Source of the DNA: Piscinibacter aquaticus
Lineage (GTDB): Bacteria > Pseudomonadota > Gammaproteobacteria > Burkholderiales > Burkholderiaceae_C
Direction of reading: 5' to 3'
DNA: 64,000 nucleotides
Assembly: GCA_007994965.1 (NCBI GenBank)
Contig: VOPW01000001.1
Span: forward strand, 1,612,001 to 1,676,000
In this document: positions 29,995-42,243 of the stretch, piece by piece
Position numbering within the stretch: the first letter of the stretch is position 1
Layout: every line of letters begins with the position of its first letter
Notes under the pieces: model-generated
Databases searched by the model: none
The model's input: the letters and a program-made list of their open reading frames with translations, nothing else
Told to the model about the DNA's origin: nothing
Made by a program: the position numbers and the translations under genes

Positions 29995-31707
29995 CGCCGG
30001 CCCAGCACCTTCATGCTTTCCCGCAGCGCGGCGCTCTTGCGCAGCTGCGCCAGCGAGGCGCGCAGGTCGTCGAGCGACGGCTCGATGGCGGGGTCCTCGC
30101 TGTCGACCAGCGCAACGGCCCGGGCGCCCCATTCTTCGCCGCCGATGCGCTCGCGCAGGGCGGCCCAGGGCAGGGCGCCTTCGTCGACCGACAGCCTGTC
30201 GATCAGCCGGAACGCCTCGCCGTGCCAGCCTTCCAGCGCGCAGAGCGTCTCGTGGTCTTCGGCGCCGAGCTGGCTCCACCAGCCGCTTTCCAGCAGCAGC
30301 GCCCACAAAGCGCGGTCTTCCGGCTGGCGTGGCATCTGGCGCCTCGCCGCCGCGGGCCGTGGGCGGTTGGCGGGGGCCCGTGCCGGCGACGCGGCACGCG
30401 TCTGCCAGGTGCCGCCGCCAGCTCTTCGACGGGCAGCGAGGCTACCGAGGCGATCTGCCCAAGCAGCTGCCGCTTGAGCATGCCGTCGGGCAGCGCCGAC
30501 CACAGCGGCCTGGCCTGCACGACGAAGCGCGCGCGGCCCTCGGCCGTGGCGGTATCGACATCGCTGCGCGCCGCCTCGATCAGCTGGCGTGACAGCGGCA
30601 CCGCCTCGGCGACGCAGCGCTCGAAGGCCTCGGCGCCGAATTCGCGCACGTAGCTGTCGGGGTCGTGCTCGGGCGGCAGGAACAGGAAGCGCACGGTGCG
30701 CGTGTCGCTGGCATGCGGCAGGCTGGCTTCCAGCGCGCGCCCGGCGGCGCGTCGGCCGGCGGCATCGCCGTCGAAGCTGAACACCACCGACTCGGTGAAG
30801 CGGAACAGCTTCTGCACGTGCTCGGCGGTGCAGGCCGTGCCCAGCGTGGCCACGGCGTTGCCGAAGCCGCTCTGGGCGAGGGCCACCACGTCCATGTAGC
30901 CCTCGACCACCAGCGCATAGCCGCGCTGGCGGATCGCGCTGCGGCCTTCGTAGAGGCCGTAGAGTTCGCGGCCCTTGCTGAAGACCGGCGTCTCCGGCGA
31001 GTTCAGATACTTCGGCTCGCCCTGGTCGATGACGCGGCCGCCGAAGCCGATCACGTCGCCCTGCACCGAGCGGATCGGGAACATCACGCGGTCGCGGAAG
31101 CGGTCGTAGCGCTTGGTCTCGGCCTCGTTGCCGTCCTCGGGTGCCTTCGCGATGACCAGGCCACTCTCTTCCAGCAGCGGGTCGTCGTAGCGCGGGAAGG
31201 CGCTGGCCAGGCTGCGCCAGCCATCGGGCGCATAGCCAAGGCCGAAGCGCGCGGCGATCTCGCCGGTCAGGCCACGGCGCTTGAGGTAGTCGATGGCGCG
31301 CGGGCTGCCGCGCAATTCCTTGCGGTAGTGCTCGCTGGCGCGCGCCAGCACGTCGGTCAGCGTCGCCTGGCGCTGCTTCTGCGCGGCGGCGCGTTCGCGC
31401 TCGGCCGGCGAGCTGTCGTCTTCCGGTACCGCCAGCCCGTACTGCTGCGCCGGTCGCGCACCGCGTCGGGGAAGCTCAGCCCGGCGTGCTCCATCAGGAA
31501 GCCGACGGCATTGCCATGGGCTCCGCAGCCGAAGCAGTGGTAGGTCTGGCGGCTCGGGCTGACGATGAAACTCGGCGACTTCTCGCCGTGAAACGGGCAC
31601 AGCCCCTTGTGGTTGATGCCGGCCTTCTTCAGCTGCACATGGCGGCCGACCACGTCGACGATGTCGGCGCGGGAGAGCAGTTCCTGAATGAAGCCGGGCG
31701 GGATCAC
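29991..31707 (-). CDS. dnaG: DNA primase, two frame breaks
   Basis: DnaG makes RNA primers at the fork. The N-terminal zinc-binding domain reads [19 protein letters not shown], with [11 protein letters not shown] and [15 protein letters not shown] (Cys/His ligands). The TOPRIM core has [24 protein letters not shown] and [13 protein letters not shown]. The C-terminal helicase-binding domain follows ([19 protein letters not shown], ending [11 protein letters not shown]). Breaks: a lost T in GACCTGGCG at about 31451 (expected VRDLAQQYGL) and a lost base at about 30414 before [12 protein letters not shown]. Corrected length is about 572. I chose GTG at 31707 (MIPPGF), which overlaps the stop of the upstream GGDEF-EAL gene (GTGA); TTG at 31713 is an alternative. 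Confidence 0.96.
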
Positions 31708-34374
31708 CGCCAAAGTCTACGCGGTCGGCGCCGCGGGCCGATCGGCGCGCGATACGAGCGCACCCAGCCGGGCAGCTGCCCAGCCGGCATGGCCGCCGCG
31801 ATGCCGTTGCCCTGGCCGGCGCGGCAGCCGATCTCGATCAGGCGGGCTGCCTGCGCGGCCGATTCCACGCCCTCGGCCACGACCACGCAGCCGAAGGTGC
31901 GCGACAGCGCCACCACGCCTTCGACGATGGCCAAGTCCTGGTGGTCTTCGAGCATGTTCTGCACGAAGGAGCGATCGATCTTGATCTGGTCCAGCGGCAG
32001 CCGCTTCAGGTAGGTGAAGGTCGAATAGCCGGTCCCGAAGTCGTCGAGCGCGAAGCGCACGCCGAGTTCGCGGCAGCGCTTCATCAGCTCGCAGGTGTAG
32101 TCCACGTCGGCCAGCGCGGCGGTCTCCAGCACCTCCAGCACGAGGTGCGCGGCCACGGTGGCGTCGTGCCGGGCCAGCAGTTGCGCCAGCTCGTCGGCAA
32201 ACGTGGGCTCCTGCAGGTGCCGCGCCGAGACATTCACGCTCACCGAGATGTCCAGCCCCTCGCGCAGCCAGCTCGCCAGCTGGGCCACGCCCTGCGCCAG
32301 CACCCATCGGCCAAGATCGACGCCCAGGCTGGTGTGCTCCACCAGCGGCAGGAACTGGCCCGGCGGCACCAGGCCATGCTCCGGATGGTTCCAGCGCAGC
32401 AGCGCCTCGGCGCCCAGCGCACGGCCGCTGGCCATGTCGACCTTCGGCTGGTAGTGCAGCGTGAACTCGGAGGCGTCGAGGGCCTCCTGCACGCGGCCGA
32501 GGGCGACGAAGCGGTCCTGGTGCGGCGGTCGAGCTCGGCGTCGAAGAAGAGATAGCCGTTGCGGCCGGACTGCTTCGCGCCGTACATCGCCTGGTCGGCA
32601 TGGCGCAGCAGCGCCTCGCCATCGGCGCGGTCGTGCGGATAGACGGTGGCGCCGATGCTGGCGGTGACGCTCAGCGGCCCGTCGGCCGTGCCGATGTCGC
32701 AGGGCAGGGCGATCTGCTGCAGCACCCGCTGCACCGCGTGGTGGCTCTCGCGCAGCGTCGCGGTGCGCAGCAGCAGCGCGAATTCGTCGCCGCCGACGCG
32801 GGCCGCCACGTCGTCGCCGCCGGCCCAGGTGCGCAGCGACGACTGCACGCGCACCGCCAGCGCGGCGAGCAGACGGTCGCCCGCCTCGTGGCCGTGGCGT
32901 TCGTTGATGGCCTTGAAGTGATCGATGTCGAGGTGGCACACCGTCAGCAGCGAGCCCTCGCGCTGGCTCGTGAGCAGCGCGTCCTGCAGCAGCATGCCGA
33001 GCCGGGCGCGGTTGGGCAGGCGGGTCGCCTCGTCGTAGTGGGCTGGCGCGCCGGCGTTCCTGCAACTGCCTGTACAGCTCGTCGGCGGCCTGCTGGCGCT
33101 CGCGCGTCTCGCGCGCGTCATGCACGTCGCGCAGCGTGGCCACGATGCGCAGCGGCTCTTGGTCGGCATCGCGGTCGGCCACCAGGGCATTCAGGTCGAA
33201 CCATCGCCGGGCCTGCTGCGCGCCGCGCAGGCGGCACTCGACGCGCACGCTGTCGCCGTCGGCACGGCGCAGCGAGGCCAGCGCCGATTGCACCCCGGCG
33301 AGGTCGTCGCCATGGAGGGCCGCCCAGAAGGCCTGGGCGGGCTGATGCGAACCGATCGCCGGTTCGCCGAGCAGCGCATTCCAGCGCGCCGAGAGCTCGA
33401 GCTCGCCGCGGCGCAGATCCCAATCGGCCACGCCGAGTTGCGAAGCAGCCAGCGCCAGCTGCCAGCGCTGCTCGGTGGCCCCGAGTTCGCCGGTCAGCGC
33501 CGTGACCAGCAGGGGCATCGCGGCCAGCGTGGAGAGATAGCCGGCTGCCATTGCCAGCGCCGCAGGCGCCGCGCTGTCGGCAAACGGGCCACGGCCGGCG
33601 ATCGTTCCTGCCACGGCCAGCGCGGCGATCAGCAAGGTGGTTGCCGAGGCCGCGAACACGCCGCTGCGAAGCGCCAGCCAGCCGAGCAGCAGGTAGGGCA
33701 GGAACAGCAGCGGCGATACGCTGCCCGGCACAGCCGGAACGCCAGCCGGTGCATAGCAGGGCGCTGGCGGCGAGCGCGCCGCTGACCAGCCGCCGGCGCT
33801 CGTCGAAAGCTCGCTGCAGCGTGTGGCGCGAGGCGGTCAGCAGCGGAATGCCGACCACGATGACGCCCATCAGGTCGCCCACCCACCAGTACGCCCACGC
33901 CGGCAGTGCCATGGACCAGGGCAGTGCGCCGCCGAGCAGCAGCCAGTCACGCCGTTGGTCGCCGTCAGCACGGTGGCACCCACGGCGCCCAGGGCCAGCA
34001 GCTTGAGGTCGATGCGGCGGTCGAGCGCCGGGTGCAGGCCGTGGTGGCGCAGTGCCGTGGCCGCTGCCGCCATGCCGCCGGCATTGCCCAACGCCACCAG
34101 GGCGGCGACCCACAGGATCAGTCCGGTGGACGACGCCACGATGAAGGCGCCGATTGCCACCGCCGGCCACAGCCTCGGCCCGAAGCGCAGAAGGGCGGCG
34201 AAGGCCAGCCCCGCGGGCGGCCAGACCAGCTCACCTGTTCGCCGATCTGCGGCGTGGCGGGCCCAGCAAGCCGGTGGCCACGTAGGCGGCGCACAGCAGC
34301 ACGCCCCACAGCAGCAACACGACGTCGCTCGCTGGCAGCAGCGCTGCACGGCGCAGGGCGCGCAAGCCAGTCAT
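31704..34374 (-). CDS. MASE1-PAS-GGDEF-EAL membrane protein, cyclic-di-GMP turnover; six frame breaks
   Basis: The corrected protein has about 890 residues. The N-terminal third is a MASE1-type sensor with about eight membrane helices (LVWPPAGLAFAALLRFGPRL, WAYWWVGDLMGVIVVGIPL). A PAS domain (ALAASQLGVADWDLRRGELE) is followed by a GGDEF domain with an intact active site (ARVGGDEFALLLR; IGATVYPHDRADGEALLRHA) and an EAL domain (GAEALLRWNHPEHGLVPPG, DDFGTGYSTFTYLKRLPLD, VVAEGVESAAQAARL). Both catalytic signatures are present, so synthesis and breakdown are both possible. Breaks lie near 34262, 34235, 33952, 33745, 33040 and 32517, most of them single lost bases. The TGA overlaps the dnaG GTG, an unusual partner. 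Confidence 0.85.
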
Positions 34375-34405
34375 CAGCGGAGCGTAGGGCAAGAGGTGCC
34401 CGCAG

Positions 34406-34714
34406 TCAGACCTTGAATTCGTCGAGCTTCCGGCCCGAGGCCAGCGCGGCTTTCAGCCAGTTCGGCTGCAGGCCCCGGCCACTCCAGGTGTCTCCGGTCG
34501 CGGCATTGCGGTACTTCGGCGGCACCTTGGTCGTGCCGGCGGACTTTCCGGACGAACCCGTTGTCTTGCCGCCGAGATCGGCCAGCGTCAGCCCATATTC
34601 GGCCATCAGCGAGCGCACCCGCGCAATCGCGTCGGCGCGCTCGCGCTTCTTCGTGAGTTCGATTTCCCGCTCGATCGCTTCCCTCTGCGCGAGCAGTTCC
34701 TGCAGCGTGGCCAT
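34406..34714 (-). CDS. H-NS family nucleoid protein (HvrA/BpH-type)
   Basis: The 102-residue product is intact. It has an N-terminal coiled-coil oligomerisation region (LQELLAQREAIEREIELTKK) and the C-terminal DNA-binding motif PPKYRNAATGDTWSGRG followed by PNWLKAAL, typical of the betaproteobacterial H-NS/HvrA group that binds AT-rich DNA. I chose the ATG at 34714 because GGAGAACGAA stands directly before it; a start 21 bases upstream is less likely. It lies 31 bases ahead of the GGDEF-EAL gene on the same strand. Confidence 0.92.
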   Translation of the reverse strand: MATLQELLAQREAIEREIELTKKRERADAIARVRSLMAEYGLTLADLGGKTTGSSGKSAGTTKVPPKYRNAATGDTWSGRGLQPNWLKAALASGRKLDEFKV

Positions 34715-34806
34715 TTCGTTCTCCCCGGATATCACCGATTGCGGCGCTGCGATTCTAGGGAGGAGGGGGAATTGCGCCCCCGGGTTTTAGTGAATTACCC
34801 GCGGAA

Positions 34807-35843
34807 TCACTTGAAACCGACGCGGTCGAGCATCTGCTGGACCTTGGTCTGGTTGGCGCCGGTCACGGCCACGGGAATCGTCTCGGCCTTGAACGGGCCC
34901 AGCGCCGCCAGCGCCGGGTTGGTGGTCTTCACGCTGGCCACCGCCGGCCATTCGTTGTTGCCGTCGGCAAAATAGGTCTGGGCGGAATCGCTGGCCGGTA
35001 TTCGAGGAACTGCCGCGCGGCGTCGCGGTTCGGCGAATTCTTCGCGATGGCTGCGCCGGCGATATTCACGTGCGTGCCCCAGGTGGCCTGATTCGGGAAC
35101 ACCACGCCGACCTTTTCCACGACCGCCCGATCGTCCGGATTGGCCGAGCGCATCATCCGCGCGAGGTAATAGGTATTGGTCAGCGCGATCTGGCATTCGC
35201 CGCTGGCCACGGCCTTGATCTGGTCGGTATCGCCGCCTTTCGGCGCGCGGGCCATGTTGGCCACCATGCCCTTGAGCCAGTTTTCGGTGGCCGCTTCGCC
35301 GAGGTGCTGCATCACCGCGCCGAACAGCGACAGGTTGTAGGGGTGCGAGCCGGAGCGCGTGCAGACCTTGCCCTTGTTCTTCGGGTCGGCCAGTTCCTCG
35401 TAGGTGTCGACGTCGTCCTTGTTGACGCTGGCCTTGGAGTAGACGATCACGCGGCCGCGAGTGGACAGGCCGAACCACTGCGAGCCCTGGCCGGCATCGG
35501 CGCCGCGCAGCGTGGCAGGGATGCGCTGCTCGAGCAGGGCGGACTTGAACGGCTGGAACAGACCGTCGGTCTCGGCGCGCCACAGGCGCGACGCGTCGAC
35601 CAGCAGGATCACGTCGGCCGGGCTGGCCGTGCCTTCGCTCTTCAGCCGAGCCAGGATGCCGGCGTCGTCGGCATCGACGCGGTTGATGCGGATGCCGGTG
35701 GCCTTGGTGAAGTTGGCGTACAGCGCCTCGTCGGTCTGGTAGTGGCGCGCCGAGTAGAGGTTGAGCACCTTCTCCTGCGCGGCAGCGGGCAGGGCGGCGG
35801 CGATCGACAGGGCGGCGGCGAGGGCGACGTGACGGATCTTCAT
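34807..35843 (-). CDS. Periplasmic ferric-iron-binding protein (FbpA/FutA-like), frame break near 34997
   Basis: This is the substrate-binding protein of a ferric iron ABC importer. It has a signal peptide (MKIRHVALAAALSIAAALPA, cleavage at AAAQE). The mature protein has LNLYSARHYQTDEALYANFT, the WFGLSTRGRVIVYSK strand, TRSGSHPYNLSLFGAV and the Tyr pair ALTNTYYLARM characteristic of iron-coordinating FbpA proteins. A lost T in TACCTGGCC at about 34997 separates the last 60 residues (FADGNNEWPAVASVKTTNPA to MLDRVGFK); the corrected length is 345. A Fur-type box lies 42 bases upstream. No permease or ATPase gene follows, since an H-NS gene is next, so the transporter partners are elsewhere. Confidence 0.9.
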
Positions 35844-35884
35844 GCGGACTCCAGGAAACGGATGCCCGCATTCTAGCCACAAAC

Positions 35885-35897
35885 GAGAATCGTTCTC
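35885..35897. promoter_or_regulatory. Fur box upstream of the iron-binding protein
   Basis: GAGAATCGTTCTC is a perfect 5-3-5 palindrome in the context ACGAGAATCGTTCTCAGT, close to the TGAGAATNATTCTCA core of Fur boxes. It lies 42 bases before the start of the iron-binding protein and 49 bases after the yggX stop. Iron-dependent repression of the downstream gene is expected. Confidence 0.8.
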
Positions 35898-35945
35898 AGT
35901 CCCGTTCCATTGCGCCAGATCAAGGCGCGGCGAGCGGCCGCAGCG

Positions 35946-36217
35946 TCAATTCGACGGCGGAACGTAGCCGGCCGGCTGCTCGGCACCCTGGCCGAAGAAG
36001 AAGCTTTCCATCTGGCGGGCGAGGTACTGACGCGCACGCTGGTCGGCCAGTTCAGCCGGTTCTCGTTGACCAGCATGGTCTGGTGCTTCATCCACAGCTG
36101 CCGGGCTTCCTTGCTGACCTCGTTGTAGATGCGCTTGCCGAGCTCGCCGGGGTAGGGCGCGAAGTCGAGGCCTTCGCCTTCCTTCTTCAGGTACGTGCAC
36201 TGGACGGTGCGGGCCAT
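35946..36217 (-). CDS. yggX: Fe(II)-trafficking / oxidative damage protection protein YggX, frame break near 36050
   Basis: YggX is a small cytoplasmic protein linked to iron trafficking and protection of iron-sulfur clusters. The product opens [20 protein letters not shown] with the conserved Cys, followed by [20 protein letters not shown] and [16 protein letters not shown] lost C in AACCTGGCC at about 36050 breaks the expected [20 protein letters not shown]; correction gives 90 residues ending GYVPPSN. It starts 13 bases after the argA stop, the usual Burkholderiales pairing. Confidence 0.94.
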
Positions 36218-36230
36218 GGGTGAACTCCTT

Positions 36231-37568
<1,338 letters not shown>

Positions 37569-37650
37569 CGACGGCGAGGTGGGGCTGCGCAGGGGATTGT
37601 GCCGCACGCTCGCGCGCTGCCCGAGGGCCATCTCCGATAATCCGCGCCCC

Positions 37651-40600
37651 GTGCCTCCCATCACCGCCACCGCCATCCCGCCGATCGAGTTTCCCGAATC
37701 GCTGCCCGTCTCCGCGAGGCGCGAGGAGATCGCGCAGGCGATGCGCGAGCACCCGGTGGTGGTGGTCTGCGGCGAAACCGGCTCGGGCAAGACCACGCAG
37801 CTGCCGAAGATCGCGCTCTCGCTCGGCCGCGGGCTGGGTGCCGGCGGCAAGGGTCTGATCGGCCACACACAGCCGCGGCGCATCGCGGCGTCGAGCGTGG
37901 CCAAGCGCATCGCGCAGGAGCTGAATTCGCCGCTGGGCGAAGTGGTCGGCTACAGGGTGCGCTTCCAGGATCGGCTGCAGCGCGGCGCTTCGGTCAAGCT
38001 GATGACCGACGGCATCCTGCTCGCCGAGACGCAGAGCGATCCGCTGCTGCGCGCCTACGACACGCTGATCATCGACGAGGCGCACGAGCGCAGCCTGAAC
38101 ATCGACTTCCTGCTCGGCTACCTGCGGCAGATCCTGCCGCGCCGGCCCCGATCTGAAGATCGTCGTCACCTCGGCCACCATCGACGCCGATCGCTTCGCG
38201 CAGCACTTCGCCTCCGCGAAGGGGCCGGCGCCGGTGATCCAGGTGTCGGGCCGGCTGTTTCCGGTCGAGCAGCGCTGGAAGCCATTCGAGGAGAGCCGCG
38301 AGTTCGACCTGAACGACGCCATCGGCGAAGCCGTCGACGAGCTGTGGCGCGAAGGCTCGGGCGATGTGCTCGTCTTCCTGCCCGGCGAACGCGAGATCCG
38401 CGAGGCCGCCGAGCATCTGCGCAAGCATCACCCGCCGGGCGTGGAGATCCTGCCGCTGTTCGCGCGGCTGTCCCAGCAGGAGCAGGACCGCGTGTTCGAG
38501 CCGCACGGTGCGCCGCGCATCGTGCTGGCCACCAACGTGGCCGAGACCTCGCTGACGGTGCCCGGCATCCGCTACGTGATCGATGCCGGCACCGCACGCG
38601 TCAAGCGCTACAGCTACCGAAACAAGGTCGAGCAGTTGCAGATCGAGCCGGTCAGCCAGGCCGCGGCCAACCAGCGCGCCGGGCGCTGCGGCCGCGTCAG
38701 CAACGGCATCTGCATCCGTCTCTACGACGAGAAGGACTTCGCCAGCCGGCCGCGCTTCACCGACCCGGAGATCCTGCGCTCGTCGCTGGCCGGCGTGATC
38801 CTGCGCATGAAGGCGCTGGGCCTGGGCAACGTCGAGGACTTTCCCTTTCTCGAGCCGCCGCCGAGGCGGGCGATCGCCGACGGCTACCAGCTGCTGTCGG
38901 AGCTGGGTGCGGTCGACGATCTGAACCAGCTCACGCCGATCGGCCGCGAGCTCTCGAAGCTGCCGCTGGATCCTCGTGTCGGCCGCATGATCCTGGAGGC
39001 GCGTGATCGCCACGCGCTCACCGAGGTGCTGGTGATCGCCGCGGCCTTCAGCCTGCAGGACGTGCGCGACCGCCCGCTCGAACAGCAACAGGCCGCCGAC
39101 AACGCGCACAAGAAGTTCGACGACGAACGCTCGGAGTTCATGGGCGACCTCAAGCTGTGGAAGTGGCTGGAGGACAGCAGAGGCGGCCACGGCGAGCACA
39201 AGATCAGCCTGCGCAAGCAGGAGCAGCTGCTGCGCGAGCACTTCGTCTCGCCGCGCCGCGTGCGCGAGTGGCGCGACCTGCATTCGCAGCTGCACACCGT
39301 CGTCGCCGAGCACGGCTGGCGGCTGAACGCCTCGCCGGCCACCTACGAGCAGATCCATCTCTCGCTGCTGGCCGGGCTGCTGGGCAACATCGGCTGCAAG
39401 AGCGACGACGAGGACTGGTACCTCGGCGCGCGCGGCATCCGCTTCCACCGCCATCCGGGCACGCACCTGTCGAAGAAGCCGGGGCGCTGGATCGTCGCGG
39501 CCGAGCTGGTGGAAACCACGCGCCTGTTCGGCCGCGGCATCGCGGCGATCGACCCGGCCTGGCTGCCGGGCATCGCCGCGCATGTGATCAAGACGCAGCT
39601 GCTCGAGCCGCACTGGGAGAAGAAGGCCGCGGAAGTGATCGCGCTGGAGCGCGCGACCCTCTACGGAATCGTGGTCTACAACAACCGGCGGGTGAACTTC
39701 GGCATCATCGATCCGAAGGCGGCGCGCGAGATCTTCATCCGCGAGGCGCTGGTCAACGGCGAGTGGGAAACGCGGCTGCCCTTCCTGGCGGCGAACCGCA
39801 AGCTGATCGCGCAGGTGCAGGAGCTGGAGCACAAGTCGCGCCGGCAGGACGTGCTGGTCGACGACGAACTGATCCACGCCTTCTACGACGCGCAGATTCC
39901 GGCCGAAGTGGTCAGCGGCGCCACGCTCGAGCGCTGGTACCGCGAGGAATCGAAGCGCCAGCCGCGCCTGCTGATGCTCAGCCGCGAGGAGCTGATGCGC
40001 CACGAGGCGGCGGGCATCACCACGGCGGCCTTCCCCAAGACCATCCGGCTGGGTGGTATCGACTGCGCGGCGAACTACCTGCACGAACCCGGTGACTCGA
40101 AGGACGGCATCACGGTGACGGTGCCGATCTACGTCCTCAACCAGGTCAGCGAAGAGCGCTGCGAGTGGCTGGTGCCGGGCATGCTGAAGGAGAAGGTGCT
40201 CGCGCTGGTGAAGACGCTGCACCAGCGGCCGCGCTCGCGCCTCGTGCCGCTGCCGGGGTATGCAGAGGAGTTCGTCGCCGAGACGGATTTCGCGCAGGGT
40301 GACCTGATCGACGTGCTGCTCAAGCATGTGCGCGAGCGGACGCAGCTTGCCGTGCAGCGCAACGACTTCAAGCGCGAGCAACTCAGCCCGCACCTGCTGA
40401 TGAACTTCCGCGTCGTCGACGAGCATGGCCGGCAGCTCGGCACCGGCCGCAACCTCGCGGCGCTGAAGGCCGAGCTCGGCGGCCGCCGCGCGTTCGGCCT
40501 TCCAGGCGCTGGCGGCGCTGAAGGTGGCGGGTGCAGCGCAGCCGGCGGCAGCCGCGCCCGTACCGACCAGCCGCGCCGCAGCCGCGAAGGCTCCTGCCCC

Positions 40601-41469
40601 GCCGGCACCGGCGGCGCGCGAGGCCGAGAAGTACACCGCCTGGACCTTCGGCGAGCTGCCCGAGTTGCTGGAGTTGCGCAAGGGCGGGCAATCGCTGGTC
40701 GGCTTCCCGGCCTTGATCGACCACAGGGATCACGTCGAGATCGAGGTCTTCGACGAGCCCGAGGTCGCCGCCGCGAAGCATCGCGGCGGCCTGCGCCGGC
40801 TGGTGGCGCTGCAGATCCGCGACGCGCTGAAGTACCTCGAGAAGAACATCCCCGACCTGCAGAAGATGGCGGTCGCGTTCATGCCGTTGGGCACGGCCGA
40901 GGAGCTTCGCGAGCAGATCATCGAACTCGCGTTGGATCGCGCCTTTTCGGCGACCCGCTGCCGACCGACGCCGCATCGTTCGCCAAACGCATCGAGGAGG
41001 GCCGCGGCCGCCTGACGCTGATCGCCAACGAGATCGCCCGCGCCGCGGCCACCGTGCTGCTGGAATGGTCGGCCGCGCAGCGCAAGCTCATGACACCAAG
41101 CCGGCGAAGGAAGCCGCCGACGACGTGGCGGCGCAGCTCGCGCGGCTGGTCGGCAAGCGCTTCGTGGTGTCCACGCCGTGGCTGGCGCTCGGCCACCTGC
41201 CGCGCTACCTCAAGGGCGTGCAATTGCGGCTGGACAAGTGGCGCGCCGACCCGGTCCGCGATGCGCAGCGCCTGGCCGAGATGCGGCCGCTGGAGCAGCG
41301 CTTCGTCCGCTCCCTGGCCGAACGTAAAGGGCAGTCCGACGCACGCCTGGAGGAGTTCCGCTGGCTGCTCGAGGAACTGCGCATCAGTTTGTTCGCGCAG
41401 GAACTTCGCACGCCGCAGCCGGTCAGCGTGAAGAGGCTGGAAAAGGCGTGGGAGCAGATGCAGCGTTGA
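37651..41469 (+). CDS. hrpA: ATP-dependent RNA helicase HrpA, four frame breaks
   Basis: HrpA is a DEAH-box RNA helicase that resolves stalled and collided ribosomes. Motifs: Walker [23 protein letters not shown] box [16 protein letters not shown], motif III VTSATID, motif [21 protein letters not shown] and motif [12 protein letters not shown]; the long C-terminal DUF3418 region reaches [12 protein letters not shown]. The corrected length is about 1272 residues. Breaks: +C at about 38150 ([13 protein letters not shown]), +C or -2 near 40485, -1 near 40948 ([12 protein letters not shown]) and -C near 41090 ([13 protein letters not shown]). I chose GTG at 37651 ([15 protein letters not shown]). 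It is divergent from argA. Confidence 0.95.
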
Positions 41470-41497
41470 CCATCCCGCCGCAGCAACGGAGCACCGC

Positions 41498-42032
41498 ATG
41501 AGCCGTCGACCGACCGAAACCCGCTGGGAACTGGTACCCGACACGCCGCACCGCATCGACGACGTGGCCCAGCGCTGCCGCCGCCTGGTGACGCGGCGTG
41601 CGCTGATCGGTGCCGGCGTGGCCATGGTGCCGGTGCCCGGCATCGACTGGATGACCGACGTGGCGCTGCTGCTCAAGCTCATTCCCGAGATCAACCGCGA
41701 GTTCGGCCTGACGCCCGAGCAGGTGGAGCGGCTCGCCGGACCGCCGGGTGGTCGTCTACAAGGCCATCACCGCCGGCGGCAGCCTGCTGATCGGCCGCGT
41801 GGTCACGCGCGAACTGGTGATGACGATGCTGCGCCTGATCGGCGTGCGGCTGACCACGCAGCAGGCGGCCAAGTACGTGCCCGTGGCCGGCCGTGCCGTG
41901 TCGGCGCTGCTGACCTACTCGGCGCTGAAGTACGTCTGCGAGCAGCACATCCGCCAGTGCATGGAGGTGGCGCGGCTGCTCGCGCTGCCGGCACCTGCGA
42001 CGTCGCACTCTGCGGCCGGCGCCCGCTCCTGA
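41498..42032 (+). CDS. Unknown protein with hydrophobic segments, frame break near 41744
   Basis: I cannot name this gene. The N-terminal half reads LVTRRALIGAGVAMVPVPGI then DWMTDVALLLKLIPEINREF; the GxGxAMVPVPGID pattern with a following helix recalls DUF697/YcjF-like membrane-associated regions. The second half has VVVYKAITAGGSLLIGRVVT and LTTQQAAKYVPVAGRAVSAL, then LLTYSALKYVCEQHIRQCM. A GC dinucleotide is probably lost at about 41744 (expected ERLAPDRRVVVYK); the corrected length is about 178 residues. It follows hrpA by 28 bases and precedes the tRNA pair. Confidence 0.6.
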
Positions 42033-42059
42033 AGGCCGGCCACTACAATCGCGCCTGTT

Positions 42060-42136
42060 CGGGGTGTAGCGCAGCTCGGTAGCGCAACTGCTTTGGGAGC
42101 AGTGGGTCGGATGTTCGAATCATCTCACCCCGACCA
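42060..42136 (+). tRNA. tRNA-Pro (anticodon TGG)
   Basis: The 77-base gene folds as a cloverleaf: acceptor CGGGGTG/CACCCCG, anticodon stem ACTGC/GCAGT with loop TTTGGGA (anticodon TGG), T arm GGATG-TTCGAAT-CATCT, and an encoded CCA end. Confidence 0.95.
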
Positions 42137-42153
42137 TCTTTCCCGCCTCCGCG

Positions 42154-42229
42154 CTGCCCGTAGCTCAACTGGATAGAGCAGCTGCCTTCTAAGCAGCAGG
42201 TCGGGGTTCGAGTCCCTCCGGGCAGGCCA
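42154..42229 (+). tRNA. tRNA-Arg (anticodon TCT), one T-stem base apparently missing
   Basis: The gene folds with acceptor CTGCCCG/CGGGCAG, D stem GCTC/GAGC, anticodon stem GCTGC/GCAGC with loop CTTCTAA (anticodon TCT), and an encoded CCA. The T stem reads CGGGG against CCCTC, with a C-C clash at its base; one extra G (GGGGG) would make it perfect and 77 bases long. This matches the base-loss errors seen in the protein genes. Confidence 0.93.
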
Positions 42230-42243
42230 GCCGACCTCGCCGC

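Noticed and set aside
31704..31760. A small separate gene between the EAL domain and dnaG
   Set aside because: The sequence is the basic tail of the EAL protein; no start with a ribosome site and no coding bias support another gene.
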